DNA of 64,000 nt from JAJAZB01 sp964244295 (GCA_964244295.1 CAXTIG010000041.1:4568-68567), one strand, 5' to 3'. Shown: positions 53,811 to 63,227, numbered from the stretch's first letter. The notes: generated by a model from the letters alone, not told the origin. A program made the numbers and translations.

Positions 53811-53905
53811 GGAAAAAGTCGTTTGAAATGGGTTTGAAATGGGTTGGGAGTTTTCCAGGCGAGTTTTCCTTGTCCGACGTTACGCAAATCAGCGCTTCGC
53901 TACCA

Positions 53906-54154
53906 CGTCATTGCGAGCGGAGGTAATCAGGACGAGCGAAGCGAGAACTGATTGCCGGAGCGAAGCGGTCCGCCGCTGCGGCAATCCCCTGCCGAAGACC
54001 GAAATAGCTTTTGGGGAGAACGGTTGGATGCGAGCGGTACTTGGTTTGGCTCTCTCGGTCTCCGAAGGGGGGATTGCCGCAGCGGCGGACCGCTTCGCTT
54101 CGTGTTCAAAGCCTCCGCTTCGCATCGGTTTTGAACACTCCGCTCGCAATGACG
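53906..54154. repeat. Large palindromic repeat between susC and susD
   Basis: Outer arms CGTCATTGCGAGCGGAG (53906-53922) and its complement (54138-54154), plus inner arms around GCGGTCCGCCGCTGCGG (53965-53981 and 54077-54093), give a nested hairpin of about 250 bp. The same outer arms occur at 62125-62340. It may lower transcription from susC into susD. Confidence 0.9.
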
Positions 54155-54182
54155 TGCCGGGTAGATTTCGTAACATCAGTTC

Positions 54183-57100
54183 CTAAAACTTCAGCGTCAA
54201 ATTCGCCCCCATCGTCCGGGTGGACGGAAACTGGGTTAGCTCCACGCCGGGGGTGAGGGTGCCGCTGTTGAGGTTGCCGCCTTCGGGGTCGAAGCCGGGG
54301 AAGCGGGTGAAGTTGACCAAATCGCGCCCGAACAGGGCCAGGCTCGTTTGCCGCACGCCAATCCGGCCCAGCAAGGAAGCGGCCGGGCCGACGTTCGGCA
54401 GGTTGAACTCGACCCGCGCCTCCCGGATTTTCAGGAACGAAGCGTCGAAAATGTTGACCTCGGCGTTGCTGATTTGGTAGTAGTTGTCGTAGTACGACGA
54501 GGCGGGCACTTTCACGGCGTTCGGCTTGAAACTGCCGTCGCCCTGCGCCACCACGCCCTCGCCGATGAGTCCGCCGTCGCGGCCGGGCAGGGTCACTTTG
54601 GTTTTACCGAGCGTGTTGTTTTTGTGGTTGGTCTGCGAGTACATGCTGCCGCCGTACTGTCCGTCGAGCAAAATGCTGATGCGCAGGCCGCGTACCGTAA
54701 ACTCGTTCAACAAACTGCCTTTCCAATCGGCGAAGGCGTTGCCCCAGACTTTCGTCACCGGGTCGAGCGGGGCGGGCAGGCCCACCGACGAGTAGATGAT
54801 TTGTCCGTCGGGCGAACGCTGGAAACCCCGCCCGTACATATCCCCCATCCGGCCACCGACGCGGGCTTCGATGGTGACGTTGCCGCCGTGGCTGTAAATC
54901 GTCTGGTTGGTGATGCCGGCGGCCAGTTCGCGGACGTAGCTGCGGTTGCGCGACCAGATGAAGGTGGTGTTCCAGGTAAAATTCGGGCGGCTGATTGGTT
55001 TACCCGTCAGTTTCACCTCGATGCCCTGGCTTTGGATGAGGCCCGCGTTGATGAGCGCGTTGGAGTAGCCCGACACCGGGTCGAGCGGGATGGCGAGAAT
55101 CTGGTTGCGGCTGCGGTTGTTGTAGTAGGCCAAATCCAGCCCCAGTCGGCTTTTGAACAGCCGCACATCCAGCCCGAACTCGTAGCTCGCCGTGATTTCG
55201 GGTTTCAACTCGGCGTTGAAGAGCGTCGAGGTGTTGGTGAAACTGTTGCCGTAAATCCGGTCGTAGTAGCGGGCGGTCTGGTAGGGCCGGGTGTCGTTGC
55301 CGACCTGCGCCCAGGAGGCCCGAAACTTGGCGAACGACACCGCCTGCGGCAGCGCGAAGAGTTCGTTCAACAAAAAGCTGCTGCTCACCGAGGGGTAAAA
55401 AAACGAGTTGTTGGCGAAGGGCAGCGTACTGCTCCAGTCGTTGCGACCCGTGACGTCGAGGAAGATTTTTTCGTCGAACGAAACCTGCCCCGCCCCGTAC
55501 ACGCTGTTGATGGCCTTGCGGGTTTTCTGCGGGTCGGCCACGGCCTGGTCGAGGCTGTTGGAAATCTGGTAAATGCCCGGCTGCGCCAACTGGTCGGCGT
55601 ACAGCCCCGCGAAGTCATAGGTCTGCCGCATGGCGTTGCCCCCGACCGAGGCGCTGAAGGCGATGCGCGAGCTGATGGCGTCTTTGTAGGTCAGTAAAAA
55701 ATCGGAGTTCGATTCGTAGCTGAACACGTTCTGCTCGCGGTACATCCCACGCGGAAACTTGGTCATGCTGAAGGGCCGCTGTTGGGAGCGGAACTCGAAG
55801 GCCATGTCCACGCCCGTGCGGAGCAGCAACTCGAGTTTGGGCGTGAGCTGGTAGTTGGCCGTGACGTTGCCGATGACCCCGTGCTTGTTCATCTTGTTGA
55901 GCATCTCGTACATATCGAGGTACGGGTTGTCGGGGCCGGGGTTGAAGGGGTTTTTCTGTTGTACGCCTTCCAGACCCGGCTGCCAGTAGGGTTTGTACCA
56001 TTCCGGCTTGACGTTGGGCGAGGGGCCGATAATCACGAAGTACATCAGCGACTGGTTGTTGTACCCGGCGGCAGGCAGGTTGTCGCTCCGCTTGTTGGTG
56101 TAGTTGACCTTGCCGCTGAGTTTCAATTTCTCCGAAACCCGCTGGTTCACCGACAGCGCCGCGTTGATGCGCTCGAAGCCCGTGTTGGGCACAATCCAGG
56201 AATTTTTCAGGTGGGTCAGCGATAGCCGGGCCGAACCTTTGTCGCTGCCGCCTTCGATGGACACGCTGTTGGAATACGTCACGCCGGTTTGGAAATAGCC
56301 GGAGATGTAGTTTTTGTAGGGCACCCAGGGCGTGCGCTCGGTGGGCTTGCCGGTCGGGTCGTTGGGGTTGTACTGGAAGTAGGACTGACCCATGAACTTC
56401 GGCCCCCAGGCCCGACCCGCCGCCACGTTGGTACTGGTGTTGGGGCCGTCGGGGCTGTCGAGGTACGAGTAGTACAGGTCGGTGCGGCCTTCGCCGTACT
56501 CGAACTGGTAGTCGGGCCAGCGGTTCACCTGGTCGATGCTGACGTTGGAATTGATGGTCACGCCCAGGCCCCGGTCTTGTCGCGCCCCCGATTTGGTGGT
56601 GATGATGAGCGCCCCGCCCGCCGCCCGGCTGCCGTAGAGGGCCGTCGCGCCGGGGCCTTTCAGCACCGTCACTTTTTCGATGTCGTCGGGGTTGAGGTCC
56701 GACACGCTGGAGCCGTAATCGACGGGGCTGTCGGCGGAAAGGTGCGAGGTGTAGCCCGTGCCGGTGATGCGGCTGCTGACGGGCACGCCGTCGACGACGA
56801 TGAGCGCCTGGTTGTTGTCGAGGTTGAGCGAGGACTCGCCCCGGAGCGTAATCCTGGACGACCCCATCGGCCCCGCGCCGGTGCCCTGGATGTTGAGGCC
56901 CGCCACTTTGCCCGAAAGCGTATTCACCCAGTTGTTCGATTTGGCGTCTTTCACCGCGTTTTCACTGATGGTCGTGGCCGCGTAACCCAGCGTTTTTTCC
57001 TCGCGTCGAATCCCCAGCGCCGTCACGACGACTTCGTTGAGGCTGAGGTTGGCCGTTTTGAGCTGAAACCGGAACGTTCGCTGGTTGCCGATAGGAAGTT

Positions 57101-57380
57101 CGGCGTTTTGGAACCCGATGAACCGGGCCACGAGCGTGTCGGTCGGGCTGAGCGGCCGGGTTGTGCTGAGGTTGAAAATCCCTTTCGCGTCGCTCAGGGT
57201 GCCAATCGTCGTGCCTTTCAGAATGACGCTCACGCCCGGTAGGGGCTGGTTCTGGTCGTCGCTGACGCTGCCCCGCAGGGTGGTTTGCCCGTAGGCAGTG
57301 GGCGAGAGCAGGCCGAGAAAAAGCAGGCAGAACAGGGGGGGAAAGGGGCGGTTCCGAAAACGTAGAAGTTTCAGGGACAT
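54183..57380 (-). CDS. SusC/RagA-like TonB-dependent receptor
   Basis: A 1065-residue outer-membrane transporter. A signal peptide (FCLLFLGLLSPTAYG) is followed by a carboxypeptidase-like domain (TLRGSVSDDQNQPLPGVSV), the TonB box region and plug (NEVVVTALGIRREEKTLGYA), the SusC motif (VLKGPGATALYGSRAAGGAL) and a beta barrel ending in an aromatic residue (MGANLTLKF). It pairs with the SusD gene and a secreted phosphodiesterase gene downstream, which suggests a phosphorylated substrate rather than a plain glycan. A -7 element and two palindromes lie upstream. Confidence 0.95.
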   Translation of the reverse strand: MSLKLLRFRNRPFPPLFCLLFLGLLSPTAYGQTTLRGSVSDDQNQPLPGVSVILKGTTIGTLSDAKGIFNLSTTRPLSPTDTLVARFIGFQNAELPIGNQRTFRFQLKTANLSLNEVVVTALGIRREEKTLGYAATTISENAVKDAKSNNWVNTLSGKVAGLNIQGTGAGPMGSSRITLRGESSLNLDNNQALIVVDGVPVSSRITGTGYTSHLSADSPVDYGSSVSDLNPDDIEKVTVLKGPGATALYGSRAAGGALIITTKSGARQDRGLGVTINSNVSIDQVNRWPDYQFEYGEGRTDLYYSYLDSPDGPNTSTNVAAGRAWGPKFMGQSYFQYNPNDPTGKPTERTPWVPYKNYISGYFQTGVTYSNSVSIEGGSDKGSARLSLTHLKNSWIVPNTGFERINAALSVNQRVSEKLKLSGKVNYTNKRSDNLPAAGYNNQSLMYFVIIGPSPNVKPEWYKPYWQPGLEGVQQKNPFNPGPDNPYLDMYEMLNKMNKHGVIGNVTANYQLTPKLELLLRTGVDMAFEFRSQQRPFSMTKFPRGMYREQNVFSYESNSDFLLTYKDAISSRIAFSASVGGNAMRQTYDFAGLYADQLAQPGIYQISNSLDQAVADPQKTRKAINSVYGAGQVSFDEKIFLDVTGRNDWSSTLPFANNSFFYPSVSSSFLLNELFALPQAVSFAKFRASWAQVGNDTRPYQTARYYDRIYGNSFTNTSTLFNAELKPEITASYEFGLDVRLFKSRLGLDLAYYNNRSRNQILAIPLDPVSGYSNALINAGLIQSQGIEVKLTGKPISRPNFTWNTTFIWSRNRSYVRELAAGITNQTIYSHGGNVTIEARVGGRMGDMYGRGFQRSPDGQIIYSSVGLPAPLDPVTKVWGNAFADWKGSLLNEFTVRGLRISILLDGQYGGSMYSQTNHKNNTLGKTKVTLPGRDGGLIGEGVVAQGDGSFKPNAVKVPASSYYDNYYQISNAEVNIFDASFLKIREARVEFNLPNVGPAASLLGRIGVRQTSLALFGRDLVNFTRFPGFDPEGGNLNSGTLTPGVELTQFPSTRTMGANLTLKF

Positions 57381-57407
57381 CAGGCGTTAGGGTTGGTTTG
57401 TTTCCCC

Positions 57408-57415
57408 CAAACCTA
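57408..57415 (-). promoter_or_regulatory. Candidate -7 element of susC
   Basis: Minus-strand TAGGTTTG matches TAnnTTTG and ends 28 nt before the susC ATG. Two GC-rich palindromes lie 20-60 bp further upstream. Confidence 0.6.
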
Positions 57416-57435
57416 TCCAATTGCCGTCGCCGGGT

Positions 57436-57477
57436 CGTTCGGGCCGAACGGATGGGTTCGCGCCGAACGGCGTGAAC
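57436..57477 (-). promoter_or_regulatory. Two palindromic operator candidates before susC
   Basis: CGTTCGGGCCGAACG (57436-57450) is a perfect 7-bp-arm palindrome around one base, and 57456-57477 (GTTCGCGCCGAACGGCGTGAAC) is an 11-bp-arm near-palindrome. Both lie just upstream of the susC -7 box, where a repressor or activator would bind. The shared word GCCGAACGGCG also occurs in the hairpin before the next TonB receptor gene (59100-59142). Confidence 0.55.
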
Positions 57478-57576
57478 TGCCGTTTTTCCACAACTGTTTG
57501 TTTTTCAAAAACTTAAGCTGGGTTATTTTTTTGTTAAGCGTGGGTGGATGGGATTCATGCAGGGTTCATACGTCTG

Positions 57577-57702
57577 CCCGGTGTCCGTCAGCTAAAGCAA
57601 ACGGCAATTGGGGAAAGCCCCTTCGGGGCTGCGAATCAGTTGTCTTTTAGCCCCGAAGGGGCTTTCCCCATTTGCCGTTTGCTTTAGCTGACGGACACCG
57701 GG
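57577..57702. repeat. 54-bp inverted repeat between susC and the AraC-type gene
   Basis: Arms 57577-57630 and 57649-57702 match at 53 of 54 positions (for example GGTGTCCGTCAGCTAAAGC) and enclose 18 nt. It lies between the divergent susC and regulator genes. The rest of the 422-bp gap holds the palindromes above and no gene. Confidence 0.9.
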
Positions 57703-57802
57703 CGGGTCTTTGCGAGTACATCACTTCACAATTTCTTAACCCAACCTCCAAGCCCGAAGCGGCCCCAACCGGCTAATTTTACCAAAACTTGTCTTCCTGC
57801 CC

Positions 57803-58927
57803 ATGGTCTTCTTCGTTACGACGGTTGCGTTTGTGCAGACGCTGGTTGTGCTCTACCTTTTGCCCCTGCGGGGAAACCAGAGCCGGTCCTACCCCTACAT
57901 TCGGGCCTTACTGGGGGCACTGATTCTACACCTCGGCATCAAATTGTACCTGCTGGGCGTGCTGCACGACGAATTTTTGTTCGGTCGGCTCAACAGTTTC
58001 ACCTCGTTCAGCTACGGCCCGCTGCTGCTGTTTCAGTTCCGGCAATCCATCGGCAAACCGCTGCACCGCTCCACCCAACTCCTGCACCTGATTCCGTTTC
58101 TGACGGCCTTCGGGCTGTATTTGTACTGCGTCGTCACGCTGCTGCCCGCGCAGAATCTCGTGCTGTTCCAGACCATTTTTTCGGTGTACAAAAACTCGGT
58201 GATGGCCTCCTGGGTGTTGTATTTCGGCTACCTGCTTTGGGCCATTTGGCGGGAAAATCGTCAGGAAGTCAGTCGATTAGCTGAAGTTGACCGTTGGTTG
58301 CTGCTACGGGTGAGCGGCCTGTTTCTGATTGCCCTGGGCGGGTCGCAGGTGTTTAAGGCCGGGGCTGGATGGCTGGGGGTTGCTTATGAAAGCCACACGT
58401 TTCCCTACCTCATTTTTGGGCTGATTTCTTTTTTGTGCCTGCGGTTTTTCTTTACCCAAAACCCGGTCGCGGCGTTGCCGGTCGTGGTACAACCCGCCGA
58501 AGCGTCGCCGGTCGCGCCGGAAAAGGAAGCCGTTTCCTACGAAAAATCGGGGCTGACCGAGGGTCAACTGGCCGAAGGCTGGCAGTTGCTGGAGCAGGTG
58601 ATGCAGCGCGACAAACTCTACATCAACCCGGAACTCTCGCTCGACGACCTCTCGGCGCGGGTAAAACTCCCCCGGCAGCACGTTTCCCAAATTCTGAATC
58701 AAAAAGCCGAACGCAATTTTTTCACCTACGTCAACGAATACCGGGTGGGGGAGATGCAGCGGCTGATGAAGGCCAAACCCAACGGGCGCATCCTCGAACT
58801 GGCCTTTCGGGTGGGTTTTCAGTCAAAAACGACGCTGAACACCTACTTCAAAAAAGTCACCGGCTACTCACCCACGCAGTACCAGCAGTTTTTAATGGCG
58901 CAAAAGCCGGAGAGGTTGCGGTCGTGA
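57803..58927 (+). CDS. Membrane-bound AraC-family regulator
   Basis: A 374-residue protein with about seven N-terminal transmembrane helices (FVTTVAFVQTLVVLYLLPL to LIFGLISFLCLRFFF) and a C-terminal AraC-type double HTH (ELSLDDLSARVKLPRQHVSQ, then ILELAFRVGFQSKTTLNTYF and TGYSPTQYQQFL). Such proteins in Bacteroidota couple a membrane signal to gene control. It lies between susC (divergent) and a second TonB receptor (same strand), and both have similar palindromes upstream, making it their likely regulator. That link is inferred. Confidence 0.93.
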   Translation: MVFFVTTVAFVQTLVVLYLLPLRGNQSRSYPYIRALLGALILHLGIKLYLLGVLHDEFLFGRLNSFTSFSYGPLLLFQFRQSIGKPLHRSTQLLHLIPFLTAFGLYLYCVVTLLPAQNLVLFQTIFSVYKNSVMASWVLYFGYLLWAIWRENRQEVSRLAEVDRWLLLRVSGLFLIALGGSQVFKAGAGWLGVAYESHTFPYLIFGLISFLCLRFFFTQNPVAALPVVVQPAEASPVAPEKEAVSYEKSGLTEGQLAEGWQLLEQVMQRDKLYINPELSLDDLSARVKLPRQHVSQILNQKAERNFFTYVNEYRVGEMQRLMKAKPNGRILELAFRVGFQSKTTLNTYFKKVTGYSPTQYQQFLMAQKPERLRS

Positions 58928-58931
58928 TACC

Positions 58932-59022
58932 CCGAAAAACCCCCAACCCCCTAAAGGGGGCTTTTCCTGCCTGGATTTTCGAGCTACGAAAAGCCCCCTT
59001 TAGGGGGTTGGGGGTTTTTCGG
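58932..59022. terminator. Perfect 35-bp inverted repeat after the AraC-type gene
   Basis: Arms 58932-58966 and 58988-59022 (CCCCCAACCCCCTAAAGGGG core) around a 21-nt loop, 4 nt after the regulator stop. The stem ends in GGTTGGGGGTTTTTCGG, so it can serve as terminator. Confidence 0.75.
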
Positions 59023-59099
59023 ACAAACCGGAATTTAAATCCTTAACAATCTCTTAAAACTGGCAATCTCTTAAAAATCAAACCACTAAAACAACTCAT

Positions 59100-59142
59100 C
59101 GGCCCAGCCGAACGGCGCGAACCCCGCCGTTCGGCTGGGCCG
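59100..59142 (+). promoter_or_regulatory. GC palindrome before the second TonB receptor gene
   Basis: 18-bp perfect arms (CGGCCCAGCCGAACGGCG at 59100-59117 and its complement at 59125-59142) with a 7-nt loop, 59 nt before the ATG. A tandem CAATCTCTTAAAA pair lies just upstream (about 59047-59077). The stem includes GCCGAACGGCG, also found before susC. Confidence 0.55.
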
Positions 59143-59201
59143 AATTCGTGCGGGGCCATGCCGAGGTTTGCCCCGACTTCAACCAGAACCACCCGAAAGC
59201 A

Positions 59202-62081
59202 ATGATACAACGACTACTTTTCTTCCTGAGCGGGCTGCTCCTCACCCTCGCTGCCGAAGCGCAAACCCCGGAGCGCGGCACGCTCGTGGGCCACGTCAGC
59301 GACCGGAGCGGCTATTTGCCCGGTGCCACCGTGCAGGTGAAGGGCACCCACCTCGGTGCGGCCACCGACCTCAACGGGGCCTTTCACCTGAGCAACGTCC
59401 CCACCGGCGAGGCCACGCTGCTGGTGCGGTACATTGGCTACCAAACCACCGAAATTCCCGTGTCGGTGAAACCCGGTCTGAATGAGATTTCTTCCGTGAA
59501 ACTGTCCGCCGAAGAAGGCACCAAACTCGCCGACGTGGTGGTACGGGGCACGATGGCCGGGTCGCAAATCAAGGCCATAAGCATCAAGCGCAATGCGTTG
59601 GCGATGATGGACGTGCTGGCCTCCGACGCCATCGGCAAACTCCCCGACCGCAACGCCGCCGAAGCCGTCCAGCGGATGCCGGGCGTGGCCGTGGCCCGCT
59701 ACCACGGCGAGGCCGACCAGGCCACCGTGCGCGGAACGCCCTTCGCCTGGACCTCCACGCTCTTCAACGGCACCCGGATGCCGAGCGCCAACGTGGGCGG
59801 TTCGCGCAATGCCGTACTCGACGCCGTGCCTTCGGAAATGATTCAGTACGCCCAGGTGGTGAAAGCCCTCACGCCCGACATGGAAGGCGACGCCATCGGC
59901 GGTTCCATCAACTTCGTGACGCGGGTAGCTCCCGAAACCCGGACGCTCAACGTGAGCGCGGCGGGCGGTTTCAACAACCTCTCGAAAGACGGCACCTACA
60001 ACGCCTCGGTCGTGTACGGCGACCGGTTTTTCGGCAAAAAACTGGGGGTGATGCTCGCCGCCGCCATCTGGGACCGCAACTGGGGCACCGACCAGTACAC
60101 GGTGGCCTACAACACCGGGGCCACGGACCCGCAGCAACAAGTGGCCGTGAACAGTTTGCTGATGAAACGCTACATGGGCAAACGCCAGACCTACGGCTTC
60201 AACGCCGGGCTGGAATACCGCTTCAACGCGGGCAACCGGATTTATGCGCGCGGGCTTTTCGATAGGTTCAACGACATCCGGCCCGTGTACGAATCGTACT
60301 TCGCCTTCAACACCAGCGAGTACCAGTTGAATTTTCGCTACTCGTTTTACCAAACCAAAATCGGTGGGCTGGAACTCGGCGGCGAACACCAACTCGGCAA
60401 AAAACTAAAACTCGACTACCTGCTTTCGGATTACACGACCGAGTACTACCTCAACAAAACGCCCAACACCACCAGCGCCGACCTGCGCGGCCTGCCCATC
60501 GCCACCTTCCGCCAGAAACTCAGCAAAGGCTTCGGCGGGCTGGCGGCGGACGGGCGAAAATACCTGGCCTTCGACTCGCCCGACGGCACCGGCGACGACG
60601 CGCTCGGCATCCGCCCCTACCTCATCGACCCCGTGGCCGACGCCATCGATCCGGCCAAACTGACCCTCCGCCAGTTGGTGTTGCTGCAATTCGGCGCGAA
60701 AGAGCGCGACCAGGTGGGGCAGGTGAATCTGAAATTCGAGGCTTCGCCGAAATTTTCGCTGAAAGTCGGCACGAAGTTTCGCCACAAAGACCGCAGCGGG
60801 CGCAGCACCAGCGGCAACCGGGTGTACGTGCCCACCACCGCCAACCTGATCCCGCTCAGCACGCTGGAACGCGAACCGTTCCCCCTGCGCGGCGGCTTTT
60901 TCAACGACCTGGGCAATCCCTACGACGCCTACGCCCTCGACAACCTCACCGAGCAGCAACTTTACGACCTGTACTCGCCGGAGGCGCTGAAGGCCAATAA
61001 CTTCCGCGACGCCACGCCCGCTTCCTTCCCCACGACGTACTCCGACGGGCGCGAAGATGTCATTGCCGGGTACGTGATGGGCGAATGGAGCGCCACGCCC
61101 AAACTGAAAATCTTCGGTGGCCTGCGTGACGAATACACGATGCTGACCGCCAACGGCTCGCAGTATAAACGCGAGACCGTGCCAGTGGACGGCAAGCCGA
61201 CGGTGCAGGAAAGCATCACGCCCGTGACGGTGAAAAACAACTACCACGCGCTGTTGCCGATGATTCACGCTAAATACGCACTGAGCGAGAACGCGAACCT
61301 GCGGGCGGCCTTCACCCGCACCTTCATCCGGCCCCTGTTCACCGACCTGACACCCACCGAAAGCATCAACACGACGACCAACCCCATCAGCGTGACGAAA
61401 GGCAACGCCGAACTTCGACCCACCTTTGCCAACAATTTCGACCTGATGGGCGAGTATTATTTCGACAACATCGGGATGTTTACGGTCGGGGCATTTTACA
61501 AAAACATCACCGACGTGGTGTTTTCCGACCGCTCCGTCGCCCTCAGCGGCGGCGTGACGACGGTGACGACCCAGCCCCAAAACCTGCGCAATGCCACGCT
61601 GAGGGGCTTCGAGGTGGGGTTGACGCGGCGGTTCACTTTCCTACCGGGCATCCTAAGCGGCTTCGGGGTGGAGGCCAACTACACCCGCATCGAGTCGGCG
61701 GTGGAGGTGCCCCGCCCAGTGGGTAGCGACGTGGTGATGGACAAAACGCCCCTGCCCAACCAGTCGAAGCACCTCTTCAACGCCATTCTTTTTTACGAAC
61801 GCAAGGGCCTGACGGCGCGGCTGGCGGGGAATTACCGGGGCAAGTCGGTGGAAGTCATCAGCCAGCAACTCGGCCCCCGGCTCTACACCTGGGCCAACAC
61901 CAACTTCACGGTGGACTTTTCGGCTTCGTACACGATTACGCCCCGCATCCGGGCCTTCGTCGAAATCAACAACCTCACCAATGCGCCCGTGCAAACCTTC
62001 CTCGGCGACGAGCGCCGCATCTCCGACTCCGAATGGTACAGCCAGCGCGGGCAGGCGGGGGTGCGGTGGGATATTTTTTGA
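59202..62081 (+). CDS. TonB-dependent receptor (non-SusC type)
   Basis: A 959-residue outer-membrane receptor. The signal peptide (LLFFLSGLLLTLAAEAQ) is followed by a carboxypeptidase-like domain (GTLVGHVSDRSGYLPGATV), then the plug with IGKLPDRNAAEAVQRMPGV, a signature of the TonB receptors often called TIGR01782-like, and a barrel ending RGQAGVRWDIF. The ATG at 59202 gives a proper signal peptide; an in-frame ATG lies 54 bp upstream inside the palindrome region. No SusD follows. The next gene encodes a secreted phosphatase-like protein, pointing to a phosphorylated ligand. Confidence 0.93.
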   Translation: MIQRLLFFLSGLLLTLAAEAQTPERGTLVGHVSDRSGYLPGATVQVKGTHLGAATDLNGAFHLSNVPTGEATLLVRYIGYQTTEIPVSVKPGLNEISSVKLSAEEGTKLADVVVRGTMAGSQIKAISIKRNALAMMDVLASDAIGKLPDRNAAEAVQRMPGVAVARYHGEADQATVRGTPFAWTSTLFNGTRMPSANVGGSRNAVLDAVPSEMIQYAQVVKALTPDMEGDAIGGSINFVTRVAPETRTLNVSAAGGFNNLSKDGTYNASVVYGDRFFGKKLGVMLAAAIWDRNWGTDQYTVAYNTGATDPQQQVAVNSLLMKRYMGKRQTYGFNAGLEYRFNAGNRIYARGLFDRFNDIRPVYESYFAFNTSEYQLNFRYSFYQTKIGGLELGGEHQLGKKLKLDYLLSDYTTEYYLNKTPNTTSADLRGLPIATFRQKLSKGFGGLAADGRKYLAFDSPDGTGDDALGIRPYLIDPVADAIDPAKLTLRQLVLLQFGAKERDQVGQVNLKFEASPKFSLKVGTKFRHKDRSGRSTSGNRVYVPTTANLIPLSTLEREPFPLRGGFFNDLGNPYDAYALDNLTEQQLYDLYSPEALKANNFRDATPASFPTTYSDGREDVIAGYVMGEWSATPKLKIFGGLRDEYTMLTANGSQYKRETVPVDGKPTVQESITPVTVKNNYHALLPMIHAKYALSENANLRAAFTRTFIRPLFTDLTPTESINTTTNPISVTKGNAELRPTFANNFDLMGEYYFDNIGMFTVGAFYKNITDVVFSDRSVALSGGVTTVTTQPQNLRNATLRGFEVGLTRRFTFLPGILSGFGVEANYTRIESAVEVPRPVGSDVVMDKTPLPNQSKHLFNAILFYERKGLTARLAGNYRGKSVEVISQQLGPRLYTWANTNFTVDFSASYTITPRIRAFVEINNLTNAPVQTFLGDERRISDSEWYSQRGQAGVRWDIF

Positions 62082-62124
62082 GAAACCGAGCTGAAAACCT
62101 GCTTAAGCGAGCCTTCCCGCCCCC

Positions 62125-62340
62125 GTCATTGCGAGCGGAGGCCACCTGTACGAGCGAAGCGAGGACGGGTGGCCGGAGCCGAAGCAATCCCCCAACGGAG
62201 ACCAAGAGAGCTAAACCAAGTGCCATTCTATTCCAAACGTACTCCCTGAAAGGTATCTCGGCTACCGGCAGGGGGATTGCTTCGCTCCGGTGAAAAAACC
62301 TCCGCTGCGCGTCGTTTTTTTCATCTCCGCTCGCAATGAC
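62125..62340. repeat. Palindromic repeat between receptor and phosphatase genes
   Basis: Outer arms GTCATTGCGAGCGGAG (62125-62140) and its complement (62325-62340), with inner complementary parts around GGGGGATTGC. Same family as 53906-54154. The 321-bp gap 62082-62402 holds little else. Confidence 0.88.
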
Positions 62341-62402
62341 GCGAGGTGAGGCAGTGCTTTGACCGTCACCCATTTTTCCAACCTCTTCAATTTTTCAAAA
62401 AA

Positions 62403-63227
62403 ATGAAACCCTTCCTCCTTCCCTTTTTCCTCCTCGCCTTCACCGTCGCCCAGGCCACCGACCGCGATACGCTGGTGTACAATTCCCGCCGCGCCCTGAA
62501 ACTCGAAGGCGGCAGCAACTTCCGCGACCTCGGCGGCTACCCCGCCGCCGGGGGCAAAACCGTGGCCTGGGGCCGCATTTACCGCTCCGCCGACATCAGC
62601 AAACTCACCGAGGCCGACCTGAACACCCTCGCCGACCGCCACCTCGCCACCGTCTGCGACCTGCGTGGTCCCGACGAAGTGAAAAATAACCCCGACCGCC
62701 TGCCCGCCGGGGCACGCTGGGTCAACCTGCCCGCTGGCAGCGAAAACATTCGCCTTTCGCAGATGAGTCAGATGATGAACAACTCCACCCGACGCGATTC
62801 GCTGATGACCAGCAGCTACGGCAATACGACGCACTTCAAGGCTAAGTACCAACCGATGTTCGAGGAATTGCTGGCCCTCGACGGGGGCAAGGCCCTGCTG
62901 TTTCACTGCACGGCGGGCAAAGACCGCACCGGCATCGGGGCCGCCCTGGTGCTGTCGGCGCTGGGGGTCAGCAAGGAATTGGTGCTGAAAGACTACGCCG
63001 CCACCAACGAATACTGGACGGGCCGTGAGCAGATGATGAAGACGCTCATCGGGCAGGGGATGGACTCCACCCGCGTGCGGGGCATGATGGCCGCCGACCC
63101 GGCGTACTTGGGAAAAACCTTCGCCGCCATCGACCGGCAGTACGGCTCGATGAATGCCTTTTTGGTGAAAGAAATGGAATTGACGCCGGAAAAATTGGGT
63201 GCCTTGCGGGCGAAGTATTTACACTAA
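62403..63227 (+). CDS. Secreted tyrosine-phosphatase-like protein
   Basis: A 274-residue exported protein with signal peptide (FLLPFFLLAFTVAQA). The cysteine phosphatase loop HCTAGKDRTG at 168-177 fits the HCx5R motif, with SNFRDLGGYPAAGGKTVAWG and IYRSADISKLTEADL typical of the bacterial Tyr/Ser phosphatase-like group (Y_phosphatase3). It could remove phosphate from phosphotyrosine, phosphoinositide or inositol phosphate. It follows the TonB receptor gene on the same strand, so both may act in phosphorus uptake. The ATG at 62403 is chosen for the signal peptide. Confidence 0.9.
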   Translation: MKPFLLPFFLLAFTVAQATDRDTLVYNSRRALKLEGGSNFRDLGGYPAAGGKTVAWGRIYRSADISKLTEADLNTLADRHLATVCDLRGPDEVKNNPDRLPAGARWVNLPAGSENIRLSQMSQMMNNSTRRDSLMTSSYGNTTHFKAKYQPMFEELLALDGGKALLFHCTAGKDRTGIGAALVLSALGVSKELVLKDYAATNEYWTGREQMMKTLIGQGMDSTRVRGMMAADPAYLGKTFAAIDRQYGSMNAFLVKEMELTPEKLGALRAKYLH

